Of a DNA stretch of 64,000 nt, positions 34,005 to 41,308 are shown piece by piece. The stretch comes from Sunxiuqinia sp965230765 (lineage in GTDB: Bacteria > Bacteroidota > Bacteroidia > Bacteroidales > Prolixibacteraceae), in contig CBDDLR010000002.1 in the NCBI GenBank assembly GCA_965230765.1, forward strand, positions 868,001 to 932,000. Direction: 5' to 3'. The notes beneath the pieces were generated by a model, which had not been told where the DNA came from, did no database searches, and saw only the letters and a list, made by a program, of their open reading frames with translations. The position numbers and the translations under genes were made by a program. Positions within the stretch are counted from its first letter, which is position 1. Each line of letters begins with the position of its first letter.

Positions 34005-34015
34005 ACAAAAAATAA

Positions 34016-34927
34016 ATGAGTAAGAAAGATCTAATTTCCATTATGGATTACTCGAAGGAAGAATACCTTCGAATTATGGAGCTGGCAGCAGACTTTGAAA
34101 AGAATCCAAATCAAAAATTACTTGATGGCAAAGTTGTAGCATCATTATTCTTTGAACCATCAACACGGACAAGACTTAGTTTTGAAACAGCTATTAGCCG
34201 CATGGGCGGACAAATAATTGGCTTTACTGATTCCGGTTCGTCAAGTGTAACAAAAGGTGAAACCCTGCATGATACAATAAAAATGGTTTCACATTATTCA
34301 GACCTGGTTGTTATGCGACACCCATTGGAGGGAAGTGCCCGATATGCTTCCGAAGTTTCTGATGTGCCAATTATCAACGCTGGCGATGGAGCAAACCAGC
34401 ACCCTACTCAAACACTATTGGATTTATATTCGATCTTTAAAACCCAGGGAACGCTCGACAATTTGAATATATTCATGGTTGGTGATTTGAAGTATGGCCG
34501 TACCGTGCATTCGCTTTTAATGGCCATGTCCCAGTTTGAAAATCCAATTTTCAACTTTATTGCACCCGAAGAATTACAAATGCCCGAGGAATATAAACGA
34601 TACCTGAAAGAAAAAGGCATCCGCTATTTTGAGCATGATGAGTTTACAGATATTATCACAGAGGCAGACATTGTTTACATGACACGTGTTCAGAAAGAAC
34701 GTTTTTCTGATCCAATTGAATACGAAAAAGTTAAAAACGTGTACATTCTAAAGAATGAAATGCTTGACAATACGAAACCAAACATGCGTATTTTACATCC
34801 GCTACCACGGGTAAATGAGATTGATACAGATGTGGACCAAAACGAAAAAGCATACTATTTCACTCAAGCGTTAAATGGGGTTTTCACCAGGGAAGCCATT
34901 ATTGCACACACCTTGAACCTAAAATAA
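34016..34927 (+). CDS. pyrB: Aspartate carbamoyltransferase, catalytic subunit
   Basis: The 303-residue enzyme joins carbamoyl phosphate and aspartate, the second step of pyrimidine synthesis. The carbamoyl-phosphate site Ser-Thr-Arg-Thr is at 49-52, followed by Lys80-Gly-Glu-Thr. Also present are His-Pro-Leu-Glu-Gly at 102-106, His-Pro-Thr-Gln at 129-132 and the C-terminal His-Pro-Leu-Pro-Arg. The length is usual for the PyrB family that pairs with PyrI. It is followed seven bases later by pyrI, so an allosteric c6r6 holoenzyme is likely. The leader region upstream suggests control by transcription attenuation. Confidence 0.97.
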   Translation: MSKKDLISIMDYSKEEYLRIMELAADFEKNPNQKLLDGKVVASLFFEPSTRTRLSFETAISRMGGQIIGFTDSGSSSVTKGETLHDTIKMVSHYSDLVVMRHPLEGSARYASEVSDVPIINAGDGANQHPTQTLLDLYSIFKTQGTLDNLNIFMVGDLKYGRTVHSLLMAMSQFENPIFNFIAPEELQMPEEYKRYLKEKGIRYFEHDEFTDIITEADIVYMTRVQKERFSDPIEYEKVKNVYILKNEMLDNTKPNMRILHPLPRVNEIDTDVDQNEKAYYFTQALNGVFTREAIIAHTLNLK

Positions 34928-34934
34928 GAAAGTC

Positions 34935-35405
34935 ATGACGGAATCAATAAAAAAGAAACTAAAACTAAAAGTAAGTGCAATTAGCGAAGGCACTGTAATC
35001 GACCATATTCCATCGGAAAACCTATTCAAAGTAATCTCAATACTCGAACTGGACAAAACCTCGAACATGATTACTTTTGGGGCTAACCTTGACAGTGATA
35101 AATTGGGTAGCAAAGCGATCATTAAAGTATCGAAACAATTTTTTGAAGACGACGATATAAACCGTATTGCGTTGATTGCACCTCACGCAAAACTTAACAT
35201 CATAAGGGATTATGAAGTAGTAGACAAAAAGGTAGTTGAAGTTCCTGATAAAGTAGTTGGCATTGTGAAATGCTTTAATCCAAAGTGCATTACAAACAAC
35301 GAAAAAGTTACAACTTCATTCGATGTAGTTTCAAAAGAACCAATTGATTTGAAATGTAAGTATTGCGAAAAAATAACCCATCAAGATCAGATGGTGATCA
35401 AATAA
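34935..35405 (+). CDS. pyrI: Aspartate carbamoyltransferase, regulatory subunit
   Basis: The 156-residue subunit binds nucleotides (CTP and ATP in the enterobacterial enzyme) in its N-terminal domain (about 10-105). It holds the complex together through a C-terminal zinc site. The zinc ligands are Cys113, Cys118, Cys141 and Cys144, in the pattern Cys-x4-Cys-x22-Cys-x2-Cys, as in E. coli PyrI. The sequence Gly-Thr-Val-Ile-Asp-His-Ile-Pro near residue 19 matches the family N-terminus. Together with pyrB it gives the two-subunit class B enzyme. A GAAA-loop terminator follows 10 bases after the stop. Confidence 0.96.
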   Translation: MTESIKKKLKLKVSAISEGTVIDHIPSENLFKVISILELDKTSNMITFGANLDSDKLGSKAIIKVSKQFFEDDDINRIALIAPHAKLNIIRDYEVVDKKVVEVPDKVVGIVKCFNPKCITNNEKVTTSFDVVSKEPIDLKCKYCEKITHQDQMVIK

Positions 35406-35411
35406 TAAACA

Positions 35412-35436
35412 AAAGCCCGGGAAACCGGGTTTTTTA
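35412..35436 (+). terminator. Intrinsic terminator of pyrBI
   Basis: A CCCGG stem (35416-35420) pairs with CCGGG (35425-35429) across a GAAA tetraloop, is extended by a G-U and an A-U pair, and is followed by a T-run, 10 bases past the pyrI stop. Confidence 0.85.
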
Positions 35437-35451
35437 TTTCAATAAAGAAAT

Positions 35452-35459
35452 TAATTTTG
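35452..35459 (+). promoter_or_regulatory. Putative -7 element of the GAF-domain gene
   Basis: TAATTTTG matches TAnnTTTG and lies 20 bases before the ATG at 35480, right after the pyrBI terminator. The -33 box is weak. Confidence 0.4.
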
Positions 35460-35479
35460 GGTGCTTAACACAGTTAAAA

Positions 35480-35926
35480 ATGGAAACGAACTACAATAAC
35501 CTTTATCTCGAAATTGAAACATTGGCCTATAAAAACCCAGAGGACTTACTTCTGCAGGTTTGTTCTTTGCTGAAGGAAAAAGTTTACCACTACGACTGGG
35601 TAGGTTTTTATATTCTGAAAAACAATGGTTTGGAACTTGGCCCATACGTGGGCAAACCAACAGATCACACATACATTGGTATTGGAAAAGGGGTTTGTGG
35701 TCAGGTTGCCGAAAGCGGTAAAACAATGGTTGTACAGGATGTAAGCCAGGAAGACAATTATATTGCTTGCAGCATTGATGTTCAATCAGAAATCGTTGTG
35801 CCTGTTCTTAAAAACGGTAAGTTTGTTGCAGAAATAGATATTGACAGCCACTCTCCTGCTCCATTTACAAATAAAGACGAACTGTTTCTTGAGAAAGTTT
35901 GCGAGCTGTTAGCTGACAAATTCTAA
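35480..35926 (+). CDS. GAF-domain protein, free-methionine-(R)-sulfoxide-reductase-like
   Basis: The 148-residue protein is a single GAF domain of the fRMsr (YebR/YtsP) type, which reduces free methionine sulfoxide in the cytoplasm. It has Gly-Val-Cys-Gly near residue 74, Ile-Ala-Cys-Ser near 99, Ser-Glu-Ile-Val-Val-Pro-Val and Glu-Ile-Asp-Ile-Asp-Ser-His. From memory of E. coli YebR, a third Cys should lie ten residues before the Gly-Val-Cys-Gly one; here that place is His, so the resolving cysteine seems to be missing and activity is uncertain. The longest frame starts earlier at 35363 but overlaps pyrI and the terminator, so the ATG at 35480 is preferred. Confidence 0.82.
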   Translation: METNYNNLYLEIETLAYKNPEDLLLQVCSLLKEKVYHYDWVGFYILKNNGLELGPYVGKPTDHTYIGIGKGVCGQVAESGKTMVVQDVSQEDNYIACSIDVQSEIVVPVLKNGKFVAEIDIDSHSPAPFTNKDELFLEKVCELLADKF

Positions 35927-35932
35927 TAAAAA

Positions 35933-35958
35933 TGGTCTGACTCAAAAAAGCCAGACCA
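35933..35958. terminator. Possible hairpin between convergent GAF and RRM genes
   Basis: A 7-base-pair stem (35933-35939 with 35952-35958) lies between the two convergent genes. The T-run after it is poor on the plus strand, and it may not be a functional terminator. Confidence 0.4.
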
Positions 35959-35984
35959 ATCTTTTGCTCTTTTAACTAGTTTTC

Positions 35985-36278
35985 TTAGTAGCGGTCCCTG
36001 CTAAAATTTCTTCTATCAGATCTTTCTGGTCTTTCAGGTTTTGGTCTAGCTTTGTTTACCTTCATGTTGCGGCCTTTTACTTCTGCACCATCAAGTTCTT
36101 CAACAGCTTTTTCGCCTTCGTCTTCATTAGCCATTTCAACAAAACCGAAACCTTTAGCACGACCAGTCTCACGATCTTTTACAATTTTTACAGATACAAC
36201 TTCGCCATACTCGCTGAATACTTCGTTCAATTCTTCTTCAGAAAGATTGTAGTTTAAATTACCTACGTAAATGTTCAT
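35985..36278 (-). CDS. RNA-binding protein with a single RRM domain
   Basis: The 97-residue protein is one RNA recognition motif followed by a short basic Arg/Pro/Ser-rich tail. RNP2 is Ile-Tyr-Val-Gly-Asn-Leu at 3-8 and RNP1 is Lys-Gly-Phe-Gly-Phe-Val-Glu-Met near 42-49. Such proteins are common in Bacteroidota and cyanobacteria and bind single-stranded RNA, possibly as chaperones; in Bacteroides RRM proteins act as global post-transcriptional regulators. The longest frame begins 13 codons upstream, but the ATG at 36278 starts directly at the RRM fold. Confidence 0.93.
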   Translation of the reverse strand: MNIYVGNLNYNLSEEELNEVFSEYGEVVSVKIVKDRETGRAKGFGFVEMANEDEGEKAVEELDGAEVKGRNMKVNKARPKPERPERSDRRNFSRDRY

Positions 36279-36559
36279 AAAAAATAAAACTAATATTAAT
36301 AAAATGGCAGGATGCAAAAACTACGGACCGCTTAGTTACTCGGGAAAAGAAATAATTTCAGAAATCAGTAAAACTCACTCCTACCGAAAATAAATCAAAA
36401 AAACGCTGAATCAATCAAATTTAATCATGGAAATATTTTCGCATGAATAAGCTTTACAGATCAATACCATACAAAAATAAAGATAGTTTTTAATCTGCAA
36501 ATTAATTCATAGTTTTTTTTAAGGTTAAATTTTAAAAAACAGGAACAAGTAACCAGCTG
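36279..36559. other. Non-coding AT-rich stretch
   Basis: This region of about 280 bases between the RRM gene and the methyltransferase gene contains no convincing gene, hairpin with T-run or perfect promoter. A near-match to TAnnTTTG with one extra base lies on the minus strand upstream of the RRM gene. Confidence 0.4.
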
Positions 36560-37753
36560 TTAATCAACATAAAGCAACAATCCTTTAAGGTACTCCCCTT
36601 CCGGATGGTAAATATTGATCGGATGGTCGGCAGGCTGGGTTAACTGTTGAAGGATTTTCACTTGCCTGCCAGCAATAGCTGCACCAGAGAAGACCGCCTC
36701 TCGAAATTGGTCTTTGCTCACAACCTGTGAGCAACTGAATGTGAAAACATACCCACCCTTTTTAATTTGCTGAAATGCCCGATTGTTTAACCGTTTATAT
36801 GCTTGAAGTGCTTGTCTGAGTGCCCCCCGATGCTTTGCAAATGCAGGAGGATCAAGTATAATCACATCGTATTTATCTTTTATATCACGCATAAAATCAA
36901 ACGCATCGGCCACAAATGCTTCATGCCGAGAGTCATCTTTAAAATTTAAAGCTACATTCTCCCGTGTAAGCTCAATAGCTTTTGAAGAGGAATCGACAGA
37001 ATGAACCAATTTTGCCCCTCCTTGCATGGCCGAAAACGAAAAGCCACCGCTGTAGCAAAACATATTAAGAACATCCCGTCCGTTAGAGTAGTCATGCACC
37101 AAACGCCTGTTTTCCCGTTGATCAACAAAAAAGCCTGTTTTCTGCCCTTCAACCCAATCAACCTTAAATGAGTTTCCGTATTCCTTTACAATGGTTGGCC
37201 CCGAACGGCCTAGTAGGTATCCATTTTGCGGAGTTACCGCACCTTTGAATGGTAATGTCTTCTCACTTTTATCGTAAACAGCTTCCAAATCATCTCCCAG
37301 CACTTCTTTAAGAAGCTTTGCCAGCATATCTTTAATTAGGTACATCCCAATGGAATGAGCCTGAAATACAGCAGTTTTATTGTAATAGTCAAGAATTAAG
37401 CCCGGCATTCCATCTCCTTCCCCATGAACTAGCCTAAATACATTGGTTTCGTTATTTTGAAATAGCCCCAGGTTTTTACGAAGATTAACGGCTTCCTCCA
37501 GCTTCTTTTTCCAGAATGGTTCGTTTGCTTCAGCATCAACAAACGACACAATCCGCACAGCAATCGATCCTTCCTGAAAGTGTCCAATTCCCAAAAATTC
37601 GTTTTGTGATGATACAACCCAGACTATTTCACCTTCTTCAAGCTCTCGTTCAATAAATTTTATTGCGCCAGAAAACACCCAGGGGTGAAAACGCTTTAAC
37701 GACTGCTCTTTCTTTGGCTTAAGGGTAACTGTTGGATATGAATTGGAAATCAT
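36560..37753 (-). CDS. RlmI-like class I SAM-dependent rRNA methyltransferase
   Basis: The 397-residue protein has an N-terminal PUA-like domain (about 1-85, with Lys-Arg-Phe-His-Pro-Trp-Val-Phe-Ser-Gly-Ala-Ile) and a Rossmann-type methyltransferase domain. The SAM site Met-Phe-Cys-Tyr-Ser-Gly-Gly-Phe-Ser is near 232-240, and Asp-Pro-Pro-Ala-Phe near 299-303. Family members methylate C5 of cytosine 1962 of 23S rRNA (RlmI) or related positions. It overlaps the exonuclease gene by four bases (ATGA). The target base is inferred from the family, not shown by the sequence. Confidence 0.88.
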   Translation of the reverse strand: MISNSYPTVTLKPKKEQSLKRFHPWVFSGAIKFIERELEEGEIVWVVSSQNEFLGIGHFQEGSIAVRIVSFVDAEANEPFWKKKLEEAVNLRKNLGLFQNNETNVFRLVHGEGDGMPGLILDYYNKTAVFQAHSIGMYLIKDMLAKLLKEVLGDDLEAVYDKSEKTLPFKGAVTPQNGYLLGRSGPTIVKEYGNSFKVDWVEGQKTGFFVDQRENRRLVHDYSNGRDVLNMFCYSGGFSFSAMQGGAKLVHSVDSSSKAIELTRENVALNFKDDSRHEAFVADAFDFMRDIKDKYDVIILDPPAFAKHRGALRQALQAYKRLNNRAFQQIKKGGYVFTFSCSQVVSKDQFREAVFSGAAIAGRQVKILQQLTQPADHPINIYHPEGEYLKGLLLYVD

Positions 37754-38325
37754 GACTGGGCTGCCACTAAAGATTGATAGATTTCGTAGGCAATCCAGGC
37801 ATCGGTTGCAGCATATGCCTGCTGTGCTTCAGTTAAATCAGCTTCCCAGTTGGTTAATCGTTGGGACTTGGAAATACGAACCCCCAGCACAATGCCAGCA
37901 ATTTTCTTCAAGCTAAAATCCTGAATGCCAAAATCTTTTACTTCATCCTGAAGTTCAACAAACCCTCCGGGGTGGAACCTATTTAATTTTTGCAAGGCTT
38001 TAATATCATCGCGGATTGCGACACCAACTTTTACAATTTCCGGGCTTGCAAGAAGTTCTTTCAGTTCGTTGGGCAAACCAATTTTTTTCAATTGAAAAAG
38101 AAATGCCCTGTCGTTGGTTGAAAGCTGCAAAAGAGCAACCTGGTTAATTTGTCCTCTTTTAAAAGAAGGTTTGGTTTCTGTATCAAAACCCAACACATGA
38201 AACCCAGACAGGTAATTTATTGCAACAATTGCCTTCTCATAACTATCTACCATTTCAATAGTACCTTGAAATGCCCTTAAAGGCAATTCTTCCAAATCTT
38301 CTTTCGATATATTTTCTCTAAACAT
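37750..38325 (-). CDS. 3'-5' exonuclease, DEDDy family (WRN/RNase D-like)
   Basis: The 191-residue protein has the DEDDy exonuclease motifs: Asp-Thr-Glu (Exo I, near 48-50), Val-Ala-Ile-Arg-Asp-Asp (Exo II, near 100-105) and Tyr-Ala-Ala-Thr-Asp (Exo III, near 170-174). No HRDC or helicase domain is attached, so it resembles stand-alone bacterial WRN-exo or RNase D-like enzymes. The substrate (DNA or RNA) is unknown. It lies eight bases after the DUF5063 gene and overlaps the methyltransferase gene by four bases, in an order often kept in Bacteroidota. Confidence 0.88.
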   Translation of the reverse strand: MFRENISKEDLEELPLRAFQGTIEMVDSYEKAIVAINYLSGFHVLGFDTETKPSFKRGQINQVALLQLSTNDRAFLFQLKKIGLPNELKELLASPEIVKVGVAIRDDIKALQKLNRFHPGGFVELQDEVKDFGIQDFSLKKIAGIVLGVRISKSQRLTNWEADLTEAQQAYAATDAWIAYEIYQSLVAAQS

Positions 38326-38333
38326 ACAATCTA

Positions 38334-38957
38334 CTAATCTACATCATTATTAAACATTTCATTCAACCAGCCAGGTTTCTCCGATTGATCAGAATCTTCA
38401 TCTTTATTGGTTGTCTTGCGCTGCTCCTCAAAATCAATGTCGCTAAAGAAAAGCTCGTGTATAGCACGTAAACAATTCACCAGTTTTTGCCCCCAGAAAT
38501 TTTTAAAATTATTCATGCATTCCCACAAGGCTTCCTGCATGATCATTTCATCACCAATCTGATACGACATTACAAAATCCTTCAAATCCTGATAAATATC
38601 GGCTAAGTCTTCAGAAATACTTTCTGTTAACGGTTGCTCCGAAAACTGCATCCCTTTGTCGAATACCTCTTTATAATCATCATGTTCACCAAGCAAGTTC
38701 ATTATTCGTTGCTGAAGAAAATTGTAATCAACTTCGCTAACAAATTTTTCCAGGTAAATCTCCTCCTCACTTTCAAACTGAGGCAACACACTAATTTTCA
38801 AGTATAGCAAAGGTAGGATCTTCTGGGTTTTTCCTAAAAATTCCCGAACAGGATCACCTGAAATACATTCAACAAACCGACAATACTCGTTGGCTACAGT
38901 GACAAACTCAATGGTATTTTTAGAATAAACGATAGGATTTAACTGATCTTCTCCCAT
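38334..38957 (-). CDS. DUF5063-family protein
   Basis: The 207-residue acidic, all-helical protein starts Met-Gly-Glu-Asp. Trp-Glu-Cys-Met-Asn-Asn-Phe near 145, then Trp-Gly-Gln-Lys-Leu-Val-Asn and Ala-Ile-His-Glu-Leu, are typical of DUF5063. The C-terminus is a charged tail. The family is found in Bacteroidota and its function is unknown. It sits between recQ and a 3'-5' exonuclease, which suggests a link to nucleic-acid metabolism, but this is context only. The ATG at 38957 replaces a TTG start three codons upstream. Confidence 0.8.
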   Translation of the reverse strand: MGEDQLNPIVYSKNTIEFVTVANEYCRFVECISGDPVREFLGKTQKILPLLYLKISVLPQFESEEEIYLEKFVSEVDYNFLQQRIMNLLGEHDDYKEVFDKGMQFSEQPLTESISEDLADIYQDLKDFVMSYQIGDEMIMQEALWECMNNFKNFWGQKLVNCLRAIHELFFSDIDFEEQRKTTNKDEDSDQSEKPGWLNEMFNNDVD

Positions 38958-39019
38958 TTTAAACAATAAATATTTGCTGCAAAAATAATAAGAATTTCGG
39001 TTTTGAATAATCTAAGCTT

Positions 39020-40930
39020 TTAAGACTGCCCTCCTGCCCACTCTAATCGGTTATCAATCCGGTAAACGATTTTATGGTTATCAAGAAGCCATCTGACAAC
39101 CTTTATTTTTTCATCTTCAGGCATTTGTATCCTAAAAAGCAGTTCTTCCAGGTAGCAAGGCTCTTTCAATTGCTCCCTGACTTTCTCGGCTATCTGGTCA
39201 AACTCAAGTTCACTCAGTGAAAGCACATTTCGCCCCCTGCACACATCACATTTACCACAACGGGTTGAATCTTTTTCACCAAAATACTCAAGCAACACCT
39301 GGCTTCTGCACTTTAACTGGTTGGTTGTGTAATTTATAATGGCATCGATTCGGTGCTGATAGTCTTTTTTTCGGTCTGAGTAGTGTTCTTTGCTAATTTT
39401 AATCCTATCTGCTTCTACCCGCTCCCTGGTAAATATTACAAACGGTGCCTTTTTCCGAGGTATGTAATGAATAATTTTAAACGAACTTAAATGGTTTAAA
39501 TATCGATAAACTACATCAAGTTCAACATTTGCCCGTTTAGCCAATAATTCTTCATCAATCCCAATGTAGTTTGTAAACAATCCTGAATACGAACGAAGCA
39601 ACAGCTTTATAAAACTGTCGAAAGACGAATTGGCCACCTGAAACCGGTACAATTCATCTCTGCCAGCAATAAAATGAACCCGTGACGGGTTGTCCAGCTC
39701 TTCGGTAAGCTCAACGTATCCTTCACGCTGAAGTATTTTCATGCTATTCAATACGGTGGTAATCGGCAGCTTATAATTACTTGCAAAACTACCCATCTGA
39801 AAATCAAAACTCTGGTTAACACCATAACCAATAGCCAGCTGCAACGAATTGCAAAGCCCTTGATAAACCCGTTTGATGGTATCTACCGGAGGAAACGATT
39901 TTTCAACATTTTGTTTTAGAGCCAGAAGATCAGCTTTTGAATAAATCAATACTGCATATGCATCTTTTCCATCTCGACCTACCCTGCCCGCTTCCTGATA
40001 ATATGCTTCAGGCGAATCTGGCAAACCAAAATGTATTACAAAACGCACGTCAGCTTTGTCAATCCCCATCCCAAAAGCATTGGTGGCAATAATCACCCTG
40101 GTCTTACCATTCTTCCAGTTTTCCTGTTTCTTAGCCCGGTTAACACCACTCAAACCTGCGTGGTAATAATCTGCTGAAACCTTATTTTTTTTAAGGTATT
40201 CGCTTATTTCGCGGGTAAGTTTTCTGCTGCGCACATATACAATTCCTGATCCTTTAACCCGTTTCACCGACTGGAGTAAATAGGCCATTTTGTCCTCCCG
40301 CTCACGCACCAGGTAATTTAGGTTATTTCGCGCAAAACTTTTTTGTATCAGTTTTCCATTTTCAAACCTTAATCTCTCCTGAATATCGTTAACTACCTTT
40401 GGTGTTGCTGTAGCTGTTAAAGCCAATACTGGCACATCTGGCAACAAGTCACGTATCTCAACAATGCGCAAATACGATGGTCTGAAATCATAACCCCATT
40501 GAGAAATGCAGTGAGCTTCATCAATAGCAATTAAGTTGACATTCATTTGTGGTAATCGCTCACGAAACCGTTCAGTTGTGATTCGTTCTGGCGAAATATA
40601 TAGAAACTTGTAATCGCCCCAACTTGCATTATCAAAAGCAATTTTAATTTCCTGGGGTGTCATTGCCGAATGGATTGCCAGGGCCTTAATCCCTTTAGCA
40701 GAAAGATTCTCTACCTGATCTTTCATTAAGGAAATTAACGGAGTTATCACCAGGCAAAGCCCAGGCCTTGACAGTGCATAAACCTGAAATGTAATCGATT
40801 TTCCGCCCCCGGTTGGCATCAGTCCCAGCGTATCATTCCCCTCATGCACTGAACGAATAATTTCTTCCTGCATTGAACGAAACTTCGAGAATCCCCAGTG
40901 TCGGGTTAATATGGATTGAAAATCTTTCAA
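39020..40930 (-). CDS. recQ: ATP-dependent DNA helicase RecQ
   Basis: The 636-residue superfamily 2 helicase unwinds DNA 3' to 5' in recombination and repair. Walker A Pro-Thr-Gly-Gly-Gly-Lys-Ser is at 39-45 and the Asp-Glu-Ala-His box is at 137-140. The RecQ-Ct zinc-binding Cys residues lie near 546-572 (Cys-x-Ser-Gln then Cys-Gly-Lys-Cys-Asp-Val-Cys). It ends after the winged-helix region with only a short tail, so the HRDC domain seems absent or reduced. The start is probably TTG at 40930: an in-frame stop lies directly upstream and the first ATG would remove the N-terminal helix of the family. Confidence 0.94.
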   Translation of the reverse strand: MKDFQSILTRHWGFSKFRSMQEEIIRSVHEGNDTLGLMPTGGGKSITFQVYALSRPGLCLVITPLISLMKDQVENLSAKGIKALAIHSAMTPQEIKIAFDNASWGDYKFLYISPERITTERFRERLPQMNVNLIAIDEAHCISQWGYDFRPSYLRIVEIRDLLPDVPVLALTATATPKVVNDIQERLRFENGKLIQKSFARNNLNYLVREREDKMAYLLQSVKRVKGSGIVYVRSRKLTREISEYLKKNKVSADYYHAGLSGVNRAKKQENWKNGKTRVIIATNAFGMGIDKADVRFVIHFGLPDSPEAYYQEAGRVGRDGKDAYAVLIYSKADLLALKQNVEKSFPPVDTIKRVYQGLCNSLQLAIGYGVNQSFDFQMGSFASNYKLPITTVLNSMKILQREGYVELTEELDNPSRVHFIAGRDELYRFQVANSSFDSFIKLLLRSYSGLFTNYIGIDEELLAKRANVELDVVYRYLNHLSSFKIIHYIPRKKAPFVIFTRERVEADRIKISKEHYSDRKKDYQHRIDAIINYTTNQLKCRSQVLLEYFGEKDSTRCGKCDVCRGRNVLSLSELEFDQIAEKVREQLKEPCYLEELLFRIQMPEDEKIKVVRWLLDNHKIVYRIDNRLEWAGGQS

Positions 40931-41308
40931 ATTTTAAAAATGACAGATCAAGTTCAACTTAACAATTTTTAAAGAAAATTAATTTTTAATAGTCACCATG
41001 CATGTGAATCCAAAACCCATATCCGTTTATTTTTTGTAGTTTTGGCAATCTTGTAAAAGAATAAAATTACAGATGCAATGACTATTTCAAGCGATAAATT
41101 TATCGCTTTTGAGCAGCTTTCAAAAATCGCTCAGCTAAGTTATTCATTATCTGTTATTTTTATGTTGATTTTGAAATGAAGAAAAATTCAGGAAAGAAAT
41201 GTCGGTTTTATTTTGGCAAAAACTAACATAAATGCCGCCCACTTGCGTTAAATAGTTTCAGAAAATAATTATTGAATAAAAATTGAAGTCCAATTAAAAA
41301 ATAAAAAA
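40931..41308. other. Intergenic region with a 20-base perfect palindrome
   Basis: The region of about 378 bases between divergent recQ and the parvulin gene holds a perfect 20-base palindrome at 41089-41108 followed by two more T. It could be an operator, or a weak terminator-like hairpin. A short imperfect repeat of GAGCAGCT and GCTCAGCT follows at about 41111-41140. I find no gene and no exact -7 element close to the parvulin gene start. Confidence 0.45.

Larger units (their letters stand above)
33716..34015 (+). promoter_or_regulatory. pyrBI leader region with attenuator-like architecture
   Basis: This 300-base stretch before pyrB holds, in order: a TAnnTTTG element (33786-33793); a 67-codon open frame from an ATG at 33801; a compact hairpin (6-base-pair stem, 33837-33842 with 33847-33852); a U-rich tract (33860-33878, 13 of 19 T); a second hairpin (33926-33931 with 33936-33941, one G-U pair); and an 11-base-pair stem with eight T (33947-33985). 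The open frame reads through this terminator and stops at 34004. The layout mirrors pyrL/pyrBI attenuation in enterobacteria, where low UTP stalls polymerase and the ribosome disrupts the attenuator. This is inference from structure alone. Confidence 0.55.
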
